Below the pieces are notes generated by a model. That model was given only the letters and a program-made list of their open reading frames with translations, made no database searches and had not been told where the DNA came from. A stretch of DNA of 9,383 nucleotides, from the NCBI GenBank assembly GCA_934630975.1, contig CAKTXH010000093.1:1-9383 (forward strand), written 5' to 3'. Made by a program: the position numbers and the translations under genes. Shown piece after piece: positions 1-5,093 of the stretch; position 1 is the stretch's first letter; every line of letters starts with the position of its first letter. This stretch comes from an uncultured Clostridia bacterium. GTDB lineage: Bacteria > Bacillota > Clostridia > Christensenellales > Aristaeellaceae.

Positions 1-86
1 TCGCCCTGCGCCAAAGCCCCAACATGATTATACATAAAAATCAGGGCGATGAAAAGCCCTGCCGCCCATCTTTTCGTGCCGCTCAC
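1..86 (-). CDS. Secreted protein of unknown function, N-terminal fragment
   Basis: Only the first 28 codons are inside the window; the gene continues past the left edge. It starts at GTG (86-84), overlapping the stop of the upstream glycosyltransferase gene in a GTGA arrangement, with an AAGGA-type ribosome site about ten bases upstream. The translation looks like a signal peptide: a basic start (SGTKR), a hydrophobic core (GLFIALIF) and a small-residue site (ALA-Q) near residues 24-27, so the product is probably exported. Nothing of the mature protein can be seen, so no function can be given. The 4-nt overlap indicates translational coupling and co-transcription with the glycosyltransferase. 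The GTG start is inferred from the signal-peptide pattern and the overlap. Confidence 0.7.
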   Translation of the reverse strand, partial: MSGTKRWAAGLFIALIFMYNHVGALAQG

Positions 87-1180
87 CCCTGCTTTTCCTT
101 TTTTTGCTCGGAAAACCGCGTTTCAAAATACCTTCGGTTCGCCAGCGCCGCCGCGTCGCCCGGGTGCAGCAGCAGCGCGCGCTCGTTCATCTGCGAGGCC
201 AGCCGATACTTGCCCATGCGGTCGTAACACACGCAAAGCTGCATCGCGGGCACGTAGTCGTATAACTCCGGCTGCACAAACCCGCCGCCCTCCGGCGGCC
301 TGCACAGCATCGCCGCGCGGTACCAGAAAGCCGCCGCCTGCCACGCGTTTTCCTCCATCTCCAAATCGCCCAGCGCGCAGAGCGCTTCCGCCCGCGGCGC
401 GCCCAGCGCCAGCGAAGCCAGCAGCGACTGCCGCGCCTCTGCGCGCCGCCCCAGCCTTTGCAGACATTCCGCCCGCTGAATATACGCGTCGATTCGGTTT
501 TCAATCCATCCGTCCGGCATGGCCAGAAACCGCGCGAACGCCCGCTCAGCCACGCCCGCATCGCCCCAATCCATCCATTCCCGGGCGTAATAATAGCAGT
601 CCCGCGCGGTCATCCGCCGCCCGCGCGCCATCCATTTTTCGTAGATATCCAGATTGCGCCGTCCCTGCGGCGGCTTGTCGCCCCGCTCGTGGCGGATCAC
701 GATATTCTCGTGGAGCACGCTGCCCGTCACACGCATCGCCTCGTGCACCACGCCGGAAAAGACGAACCCCGCGTCCCGGCGCACGATCCGCTCCCGCTCG
801 TAGATCAGCGACGGCCGCCCGTCACGCCCGATGCCCGTATGGTATTTCATCATCACCGCGTCCACGTCGGCGGTCAGGCGGCTTTTGAGCGCCATCAGCT
901 TTTCCTTTTCGCTGCGCTCCATCACGTCGTCCGCATCCAGCCAGAAGATAAACGGCTTGGTTGCGTAGGCGAAGGACGCGTTGCGCGCGGCGGAAAAGTC
1001 GTCGTCCCACGCGTAGTCATAAACCCTGTTTGTAAACCGCCCGGCGATTTCCTTCGTTCCATCCGTCGAACCCGTATCCAGAATGACGATTTCATCGACC
1101 GCGCCCTGTACGCTGCTCAGGCAGCGCGCGAGCCGTTCCTCTTCATTTTTGACGATCATGCAAAGCGAAAGTTCCGTCAT
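83..1180 (-). CDS. GT2-family glycosyltransferase with C-terminal TPR-like repeats
   Basis: This 365-residue protein has an N-terminal GT-A domain of glycosyltransferase family 2, which transfers a sugar from a nucleotide-sugar donor. Visible motifs are SLCMIVKNEEERL at the start (first beta strand and loop), DTGSTDGT at 35-42 (donor binding) and LDADD at 81-85 (the DxD metal site). SGVVHEAM further on is typical of the SunS-like branch of GT2. Residues from about 200 to the end are alpha-helical with TPR-like repeats (AEARQSLLASLALG, ALLLHPGDAAALANRRYFE), as in TPR-containing GT2 proteins that modify peptides or proteins. There is no signal peptide or membrane segment, so it is cytoplasmic. 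The ATG at 1180 was chosen because AAAGGAG lies just upstream and the GT2 motif begins there; the frame stays open 26 codons further without such a site. It is divergent from a collagen-like gene, which suggests (inference) that it glycosylates that protein. The acceptor is unproven. Confidence 0.9.
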   Translation of the reverse strand: MTELSLCMIVKNEEERLARCLSSVQGAVDEIVILDTGSTDGTKEIAGRFTNRVYDYAWDDDFSAARNASFAYATKPFIFWLDADDVMERSEKEKLMALKSRLTADVDAVMMKYHTGIGRDGRPSLIYERERIVRRDAGFVFSGVVHEAMRVTGSVLHENIVIRHERGDKPPQGRRNLDIYEKWMARGRRMTARDCYYYAREWMDWGDAGVAERAFARFLAMPDGWIENRIDAYIQRAECLQRLGRRAEARQSLLASLALGAPRAEALCALGDLEMEENAWQAAAFWYRAAMLCRPPEGGGFVQPELYDYVPAMQLCVCYDRMGKYRLASQMNERALLLHPGDAAALANRRYFETRFSEQKKEKQG

Positions 1181-1191
1181 GGCGCTCCTTT

Positions 1192-1220
1192 CCGCCCCCG
1201 GTTCGGCGCACACCGGGCGG
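1192..1220. other. GC-rich hairpin in the leader of the TPR glycosyltransferase gene
   Basis: The arms CCGCCCCCGGT (1192-1202) and ACCGGGCGG (1212-1220) pair if two C residues bulge out. On the minus strand the hairpin lies directly before the glycosyltransferase ribosome site; on the plus strand it overlaps the -35 region of the sigma-K-like promoter. It may be a leader structure or chance in GC-rich DNA. Confidence 0.3.
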
Positions 1221-1237
1221 CCCTCTCTCATAGAGTA
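1210..1237 (+). promoter_or_regulatory. Sigma-K-like (late mother-cell sporulation) promoter
   Basis: CATAGAGTA at 1229-1237 fits the sigma-K -10 consensus CATANNNTA fully. An AC dinucleotide at 1210-1211 sits 17 bases upstream, as the -35 consensus requires (a second AC at 1212-1213 gives 15). Transcription would start near 1244, about 50 bases before the TTG start of the collagen-like gene. No convincing sigma-A promoter is seen in this gap. A sigma-K promoter suits an exosporium or spore-surface protein made in the mother cell. The -35 element is only two bases, so the call rests on the -10 match and on context. Confidence 0.6.
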
Positions 1238-1292
1238 TGTCGGGAGATGAAAAAACACGCTCCCCCATTTCCATGAAAGCAGGTGACTCTCT

Positions 1293-2105
1293 TTGCCGTA
1301 TTATGTCGCAGGTTCATGTTCTCCGCAGAGCGGTCAAAGCGTCCCGAACATGCAGAATGTTCCGGGCGACCGTTTCGGCAATTTCTGCCCGCGTCCGCCG
1401 TTCCCGCCGCCCATTCCGCCGAACTGCCCCGTCTGCCCGACCGGGCCGCAAGGCTCTATCGGCCCGATGGGGCCGCAGGGCGTGCAGGGGCCGACCGGGC
1501 CGCAGGGGCCTCAAGGCCCGCAGGGTGCGCAAGGCCCGCAGGGCGCGGCGGGTTCCGTCGGCCCGACAGGCCCGCAGGGCGCGACCGGCGCGACGGGGCC
1601 GCAGGGCGTGCAGGGTGTTCAGGGTGCACAGGGCGTTCAAGGCCCGGCAGGCGCAACCGGCGCAACCGGCCCGACAGGCCCGGCGGGCGGCGCTGATCTT
1701 TCCGCCTACGCGTTCGGCGGCGTTGAAGGCTCACTGACCGCAGCGGCCAATACGCCGATTGCCTTCCCGACCTTCGCCGTTCAGCCCGCCGGTTCGATTA
1801 CGCAGAGCGCGGGCACGTTCACCCTCGTCACGCCGGGCACGTATCTGGTGACCGCCGTGCTCAATCCGCCGTCCGGCTCGGCGCTCACGACGGACGCGGT
1901 GCTGCGCACCAACGGCACGGCCATTTCTTCCACGCAGACGCGCATTGACAACAACGATAACGCGGCTTCCTATATGCTCCAAACGCTCGTCACTTCCACC
2001 GGCGCAACGACCGTCAGCCTGACGGCCTCCTCCGCGCTGGCGCTGACCGGCGCAACCGCCGAGGATGCGCTCGCGTCGATTACGTTCCTGCGCGTGTCAG
2101 GTTAA
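1293..2105 (+). CDS. Collagen-like BclA-type spore-surface glycoprotein
   Basis: This 270-residue protein has three parts. Residues 1-50 are rich in Pro and carry four Cys (9, 32, 45, 48). Residues 51-131 are 27 uninterrupted Gly-X-Y triplets, mostly GPQ, GAT, GPT and GVQ, which would form a collagen-like triple helix. Residues about 135-270 are a Ser/Thr/Ala-rich beta domain resembling the C-terminal trimerising domain of BclA-type exosporium proteins. Seven triplets carry Thr in the third position (GPT, GAT), the type of site O-glycosylated in Bacillus anthracis BclA. The start is TTG at 1293: AGGTGA at 1281-1286 matches the anti-Shine-Dalgarno and lies six bases away, while the next in-frame ATG (codon 20) has no such site. 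There is no signal peptide, as expected for a protein assembled on the spore from the mother cell. Spore location is inferred from the family and promoter; another collagen-like surface protein is the alternative. Confidence 0.88.
   Translation: MPYYVAGSCSPQSGQSVPNMQNVPGDRFGNFCPRPPFPPPIPPNCPVCPTGPQGSIGPMGPQGVQGPTGPQGPQGPQGAQGPQGAAGSVGPTGPQGATGATGPQGVQGVQGAQGVQGPAGATGATGPTGPAGGADLSAYAFGGVEGSLTAAANTPIAFPTFAVQPAGSITQSAGTFTLVTPGTYLVTAVLNPPSGSALTTDAVLRTNGTAISSTQTRIDNNDNAASYMLQTLVTSTGATTVSLTASSALALTGATAEDALASITFLRVSG
1443..1685 (+). repeat. Collagen-like Gly-X-Y coding repeat, 27 triplets
   Basis: This is a 9-nt-scale degenerate repeat (GGC/GGG CCG CAG and variants) encoding 27 consecutive Gly-X-Y triplets, then GGA. 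Gln is the most common third residue. Such tracts vary in copy number between strains in other bacterial collagen-like genes, so length polymorphism is likely here too (inference). Confidence 0.9.
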
Positions 2106-2126
2106 TTTCGCTTGTATACCCCGGGT

Positions 2127-2150
2127 GCAGGGCCGAAGCCCTGCTCGTTT
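2127..2150 (+). terminator. Hairpin after the collagen-like gene, possible terminator
   Basis: GCAGGGC (2127-2133), loop CGAA, and GCCCTGC (2138-2144) form a perfect 7-bp stem 22 bases after the stop codon. It is followed by TCGTTT, a weak U tract. It may end the collagen-like transcript or be the first hairpin of the palindromic element that follows. Confidence 0.5.
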
Positions 2151-2169
2151 CAATGGGGGTTATGGGGTT

Positions 2170-2219
2170 CTTAGGGGATTTAAGGGGGAGAAATCGAAAT
2201 CTCCCCCTAATCCCCTAAG
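2170..2219. repeat. Long intergenic palindrome (REP/MITE-like)
   Basis: The left arm (2170-2191) begins CTTAGGGGATT and ends AGGGGGAGA. The right arm (2200-2219) is its exact reverse complement except that two bases in the left arm bulge out, giving a 20-bp stem with an 8-base loop (AATCGAAA). It is preceded by G-rich segments at 2154-2167 and the hairpin at 2127-2144. No reading frame or U tract accompanies it. The form is typical of palindromic repeats scattered between genes in Firmicutes, but only one copy lies in this window, so repeat status is inferred. The rest of the 244-base gap shows no gene. Confidence 0.6.
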
Positions 2220-2302
2220 CCCAGCGGAGCGGCGTTTCCTATGCGCAAATCGCTTTATGCTCAGTTTGTTTCATCATGTATACGATTCATTTCAGTATAC
2301 AA

Positions 2303-2341
2303 AACCCGCCCGGCAAGTGCCGAGCGGGTTGATTGTTTTTT
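2303..2341. terminator. Rho-independent terminator, probably bidirectional
   Basis: AACCCGC (2303-2309) pairs with GCGGGTT (2324-2330) and CGGC (2311-2314) with GCCG (2319-2322), separated by one C-A mismatch, around an AAGT loop. On the minus strand the stem lies about 20 bases after the cyclase stop codon, and the stem's 3' end runs into TTTT. On the plus strand a T-rich run reaches 2341. It probably ends the cyclase transcript and may also stop read-through from the collagen-like gene. Confidence 0.8.
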
Positions 2342-2349
2342 CTATGCGA

Positions 2350-3042
2350 TTAGTCGCCGAAGCCCGGCAGACCCTCGATCGCATACGCGCGAACCGGGCA
2401 GGAATCCGCGCCGAGAATCGGCAGCGGGGAATAGCTCATGAAGAACGTATCCTTCTCCAGATACTCCAGATTCTTGAGCACCTCGAGGAACACGCCGTCG
2501 TAAGCCATGATGATGTCGTGGAACGGCTTCACGTCCGCCTCGCAGTTCTCGATGGACACGCCGTCGCCGAAGCCGACGCACTTGACCTTGTGGTCGCGCA
2601 TCCAGTTGGCAGTTTCCGCGTTGACGAACAGGCGCTTATCCGCCGGGCTGTTGGTTTCCGGTGTGAACGGCGGGAACTTCCAATTGCTGTCCAGAATGAC
2701 GATATCGCCCTCCTGAATCCGGTCGCCGCAGGCGCGGTCGAGATCCGCGCCGGTGATGTGGCTGTTCGGCTCGAGGAAGTCGATATTGACGTAAATTGCG
2801 CGGCCCATGAACGTGGTCAGCGGCAGCTCGCCAACGGACTTGCCATCCTCAAAGTGATGATACGGGCACTCGCAGTGCGTGCCGAGGTGGCTGGTCAGAT
2901 CCAGCGCGGTATGAAAATCCGGGATCGGCCCGCCGGTGTTATAGCGGATCAAATGGCAGCGACGGGTTTCGGTCTTCGGGTCGAGCACCTTCGTCAGATC
3001 GACGATACGCAGGTTGCCCATCTTGTATACGCAGTCAGGCAT
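2350..3042 (-). CDS. Cyclase/kynurenine formamidase-family metal-dependent hydrolase
   Basis: This 230-residue protein belongs to the cyclase family (Pfam Cyclase; kynurenine formamidase KynB and isatin hydrolase are members), cytoplasmic hydrolases with a two-metal site. The signature HxGTHxDxPxH appears as H52-L-G-T-H56-C-E58-C-P-Y-H62, with Glu in place of the metal-binding Asp. H175 and E187, twelve residues apart, match the spacing of the other metal ligands in KynB. The C-terminal part (VLKNLEYL, ADSCPVRAYAIEG) follows the family. Length is normal. The ATG is firm: AAAGGAGG lies seven bases upstream. It stands alone, with its own near-consensus sigma-A promoter and its own terminator, so expression is probably high. 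No tryptophan-degradation genes are nearby, so the substrate is unknown and kynB is not assigned. The family is confident, the reaction is not. Confidence 0.9.
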   Translation of the reverse strand: MPDCVYKMGNLRIVDLTKVLDPKTETRRCHLIRYNTGGPIPDFHTALDLTSHLGTHCECPYHHFEDGKSVGELPLTTFMGRAIYVNIDFLEPNSHITGADLDRACGDRIQEGDIVILDSNWKFPPFTPETNSPADKRLFVNAETANWMRDHKVKCVGFGDGVSIENCEADVKPFHDIIMAYDGVFLEVLKNLEYLEKDTFFMSYSPLPILGADSCPVRAYAIEGLPGFGD

Positions 3043-3093
3043 GGGGATTCCTCCTTTGGAGAGCTTTTGAAATCTTTGATACCTTGCGGTTTT

Positions 3094-3121
3094 ATTATAG
3101 CAAAAACCCGTCTTTTGTCAA
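3094..3121 (-). promoter_or_regulatory. Near-consensus sigma-A promoter of the cyclase gene
   Basis: On the minus strand TTGACA (3121-3116) and TATAAT (3099-3094) are both perfect, with a 16-base spacer. The start site would be near 3087, giving a leader of about 45 bases. This is one of the two strongest promoters in the window. Confidence 0.92.
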
Positions 3122-3145
3122 TCGCAAACCGGCAGGAATTGCTTA

Positions 3146-3174
3146 TCGACAAACGCTGCCTTTGGGTGTATGAT
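3146..3174 (+). promoter_or_regulatory. Sigma-A promoter of the phospholipase-family gene
   Basis: TCGACA (3146-3151; 5/6) and TATGAT (3169-3174; 5/6) are separated by 17 bases. The start would be near 3181, about 70 bases before the ATG. It lies back to back with the cyclase promoter, the two -35 boxes being 24 bases apart. Confidence 0.75.
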
Positions 3175-3249
3175 GGATGCGTGAGAAAAGCGTTTCCCAT
3201 TTAATTTGGAATCGACCCATTTCGGCATTTGTTGTTTGAGGAGATTTTC

Positions 3250-4188
3250 ATGCCTGCATCGTATGTTCATCAGTCCGTCGCGGCGCACGCCGCCGACGCG
3301 CTTTCCTTATTTGATTCGCCCGCAGAGCGCAGTGCGCTGCTGGCCGGTGCGGAAGGGCCTGACCCGATGTTTTTCTGCTTCCGCCCCGGCAAGCCGTTCG
3401 CGCCGGTCGTCGCCTCCTTATTGCACACGCAGAAGACGGACGATTTTCTGCTCGTCCTCTGCGACGCATGCGCGGGCGACGCGCTTCTTCGCGCCTACTG
3501 CTGCGGCTTTTTCACGCATTATGCGACGGATACTACGTTCCACCCGTTCGTTTACGCGCACTCGCTGACGGCGGCGGGCAAGTATTCCGGCAACGCGCAC
3601 TGCACGCTGGAGCACCAGTTGGAAACCCTGCATTACCGCCGCGAGGGCCACGCGACCGGTCTGCCCGTTCAGATGAGCGGTTTCGCCGCGCTGGATGACG
3701 CGCAACGCAAAAAAATCGCCGCCGCGTTGTCCGCCGCGATGACGCGCATTTTCCCGGATTCCGCGCTTTCGCCGAAGCGGCTGGAAACCTGCTTTTCGGA
3801 TGCAGTCGGCCTGTGCCGCTTCCTGCGTTCGGAGGATGGCAAACGCTATCGCACGCTGGGCGGCGTGCTCTCTCCCTTCAAGCTGGACGCGACGCTCCAC
3901 GCGCACATGATGCCCGCCGAGCCGCCGACGGCGGATATCGCCAACGACGCGCATGCCCCTTGGGCTTCCATCTGGACGCCGGAAGAAATCCGCCGCGACA
4001 GTTTCGGCGATCTCTTCGCCGCTTCCGTCAGCCGCTCGGAGGAGCTGGCGCTCTCCGCGAACGCACTGATGCTAGGGCGCGGCTCCTACGCCGCCCTGCG
4101 TTCGCTGCACGGCGGGTTGAGTTACGATTCCGGCCTGCCGTGGCAGACGACCTGCCCGCCGTCGCAGGCGCCGGGCGTAAAACCATAA
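3250..4188 (+). CDS. Zinc-dependent phospholipase C-family protein
   Basis: This 312-residue protein matches the zinc-dependent phospholipase C/S1-P1 nuclease fold (Pfam Zn_dep_PLPC). The likely tri-zinc ligands are visible in order: H7 (or H13), D38 in EGPDPMFF, H59, the H90-x3-D94-x3-H98 cluster (HYATDTTFH) and H117-x3-E121 (HCTLE). Secreted phospholipases such as B. cereus PLC and C. perfringens alpha-toxin use the same set. Unlike those toxins it has no signal peptide, no N-terminal Trp of a mature enzyme, and no obvious C-terminal lipid-binding domain. It is therefore probably cytoplasmic, and its substrate is unknown. The ATG at 3250 has GAGGAG five bases upstream; an in-frame TTG at 3229 would place that site inside the gene. 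It is monocistronic, with the riboswitch leader of the next gene beginning soon after. No clear terminator follows, so some read-through is possible. Confidence 0.85.
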   Translation: MPASYVHQSVAAHAADALSLFDSPAERSALLAGAEGPDPMFFCFRPGKPFAPVVASLLHTQKTDDFLLVLCDACAGDALLRAYCCGFFTHYATDTTFHPFVYAHSLTAAGKYSGNAHCTLEHQLETLHYRREGHATGLPVQMSGFAALDDAQRKKIAAALSAAMTRIFPDSALSPKRLETCFSDAVGLCRFLRSEDGKRYRTLGGVLSPFKLDATLHAHMMPAEPPTADIANDAHAPWASIWTPEEIRRDSFGDLFAASVSRSEELALSANALMLGRGSYAALRSLHGGLSYDSGLPWQTTCPPSQAPGVKP

Positions 4189-4213
4189 TTCCATAAAAAA
4201 GCGCACGTTTTTC

Positions 4214-4242
4214 TTGCAATCAAGCCTTCGATTGAGTATAAT
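4214..4242 (+). promoter_or_regulatory. Sigma-A promoter of the folT riboswitch transcript
   Basis: TTGCAA (4214-4219; 4/6) and a perfect TATAAT (4237-4242) are separated by 17 bases. The start would be near 4249, leaving a leader of about 209 bases that holds the riboswitch. An inverted repeat, CAATC (4217-4221) and GATTG (4230-4234), lies across the -35 edge and spacer and could be an operator; that is speculative. Confidence 0.85.
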
Positions 4243-4277
4243 GCTCCTGTCACAAGCGATTCGTGAAGATGACAGGG

Positions 4278-4294
4278 CGCTGCTTCGCGCAGCG
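4278..4294 (+). other. Hairpin immediately upstream of the THF aptamer
   Basis: CGCTGC (4278-4283) and GCAGCG (4289-4294) form a perfect 6-bp stem with a TTCGC loop, directly before the aptamer. An outer GACAG (4271-4275) can pair with CTGTC (4380-4384), enclosing the hairpin and aptamer in one domain. Alternatively the upstream GTCA (4249-4252) can pair with TGAC (4270-4273). These look like competing leader folds. Confidence 0.5.
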
Positions 4295-4295
4295 A

Positions 4296-4371
4296 CGGTA
4301 CGGATGCGTTAAGTGCTCGTGTATGGGAAAAGCACGGGACGAAGAAACAAGGCTTTCGCGGTATCCCTCCG
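4296..4371 (+). ncRNA. Tetrahydrofolate (THF) riboswitch aptamer
   Basis: Conserved blocks of the folT-type THF riboswitch occur in the right order: GCGTTAAGTG (4306-4315), ATGGGA (4323-4328), CGAAG (4340-4344) and GCGGT (4358-4362). GGAT (4302-4305) pairs with ATCC (4363-4366) and CGG (4296-4298) with CCG (4369-4371). GTGCT (4313-4317) pairs with AGCAC (4331-4335), presenting the GGGA loop that can form the family's pseudoknot with the CCC run at 4365-4367. It binds reduced folate and represses folate-uptake genes when folate is plentiful. The gene it precedes is a FolT-type transporter, exactly as expected. The 5' and 3' limits are approximate. Confidence 0.92.
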
Positions 4372-4411
4372 GCCCAGAACTGTCTCTTTATCTGCGGTCA
4401 TCTCTGCGAAT

Positions 4412-4451
4412 CATCCCCGCCCGGTTTCCGGGTCTATGATACGCGGAGGTG
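4412..4451 (+). promoter_or_regulatory. Putative expression platform masking the folT ribosome site
   Basis: CATCCCCGC (4412-4420) can pair with GCGGAGGTG (4443-4451), which contains the Shine-Dalgarno, with one mismatch and one G-U pair; CCGG/CCGG (4421-4424, 4428-4431) forms an inner hairpin. The aptamer's 3' strand, CCTCCG (4366-4371), is also a perfect complement of CGGAGG (4444-4449). No U tract follows any hairpin, so control is probably at translation. Which fold is the ligand-bound one is inference. Confidence 0.45.
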
Positions 4452-4457
4452 TTTTTG

Positions 4458-5021
4458 ATGCACAGCGTTTTTTCTCGTTTCCTCAAAAAATTTCCCGATT
4501 CCGCCCGCACCCTGCGCCGCACGCAGGCGCTGACCACCGTTGGCCTGTTTCTGGCCATTCAGATGGTGCTTTCCTCCTACGGCGTGATTCAGCTCAACGA
4601 CAGTCTCAAGATTTCGCTGGCGCATCTTGCGCTCGCGCCGACGGCGATGCTCTTCGGCCCCGTCGCGGCCGCGCTTCAGGGCGCGATGAGCGACATTCTG
4701 GGCTTCCTGCTCAAGCCGACCGGGCCGTATTTCCCCGGTTTCACGATTTCGGCGGCGCTGGGCGGCGTGATTTACGGCGCTTTCCTCTTTGAAAGCGACT
4801 GCAAGCTCTGGCAAATCATCCTCGCCCGCGCGGTCATCATGGTGTTCGTCAACATCATGCTCAACACGTTTTTCCTCACGATGCTTTACGGCCCGTCTCA
4901 GGCGGCGCTGCTCCCGGTTCGCGCGCTGAAAAACGCCATGCAGTTCCCGATTGACTGCCTGCTGCTCACGGCCGTCTGCCGCACCGTGCAGCGGATTCCC
5001 ATGCCTGCCGGGGTGAGGTAA
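4458..5021 (+). CDS. folT: FolT, folate-specific S component of an ECF transporter
   Basis: This 187-residue integral membrane protein is the substrate-binding S component of an energy-coupling factor transporter. It captures folate and works with the shared EcfA/EcfA'/EcfT module, which is not in this window. A short N-terminal region (RFLKKFPDSARTLRRTQ) is followed by about six hydrophobic segments. Family signatures include ALTTVGLFLAIQMVLSSYG, LKISLAHLALAPTAMLFGPV, AMSDILGFLLKPTGPYFPGF and, later, LNTFFLTMLYG with a downstream Arg (LLPVRALKNAM). The ATG at 4458 has GGAGG eight bases upstream; the in-frame GTG at 4449 overlaps that site and is unlikely. The THF riboswitch in its leader independently supports folate as the substrate, with uptake falling when cellular THF is high. 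It is monocistronic and ends at the strong terminator shared with the convergent cobO-type gene. Confidence 0.95.
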   Translation: MHSVFSRFLKKFPDSARTLRRTQALTTVGLFLAIQMVLSSYGVIQLNDSLKISLAHLALAPTAMLFGPVAAALQGAMSDILGFLLKPTGPYFPGFTISAALGGVIYGAFLFESDCKLWQIILARAVIMVFVNIMLNTFFLTMLYGPSQAALLPVRALKNAMQFPIDCLLLTAVCRTVQRIPMPAGVR

Positions 5022-5050
5022 CGTTTTACGGCTTTCCGCTTTACAAAAAA

Positions 5051-5093
5051 CGACATTCACGAAAGCTTCCGCTTCGTGAATGTCGATTTTTTT
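5051..5093. terminator. Strong bidirectional terminator between folT and the cobO-type gene
   Basis: The arms at 5051-5066 (beginning CGACATTCACGAA) and 5071-5085 are exact reverse complements apart from one bulged A, giving a 15-bp stem with a TTCC loop. The plus strand continues into seven T residues (5087-5093). The minus strand continues into six T residues (complement of 5045-5050). It serves both convergent genes. Confidence 0.95.

Noticed and set aside
458..1276. Long open frame on the plus strand opposite the TPR glycosyltransferase
   Set aside because: Antisense shadow of a GC-rich gene; Arg/Pro/His-rich product with no domain, while the minus-strand frame has full GT2 motifs.
1443..1685. 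Possible CRISPR or tandem-repeat array
   Set aside because: The periodicity is that of Gly-X-Y codons in an intact reading frame; there are no spacers.
2065..3204. 379-codon plus-strand open frame covering the cyclase gene
   Set aside because: It lies opposite a well-supported cyclase with a perfect promoter and ribosome site, and it runs through the palindrome and terminator.
3197..3222. Direct repeat CCCATTT in the leader of the phospholipase-family gene
   Set aside because: Seven bases repeated once in an AT-rich leader can easily be chance; no palindromic or operator form.
4189..4215. Terminator after the phospholipase-family gene (A-run and T-run around GCGCACG)
   Set aside because: The arms do not pair beyond A-T bases flanking a mismatch, so no stable stem forms.
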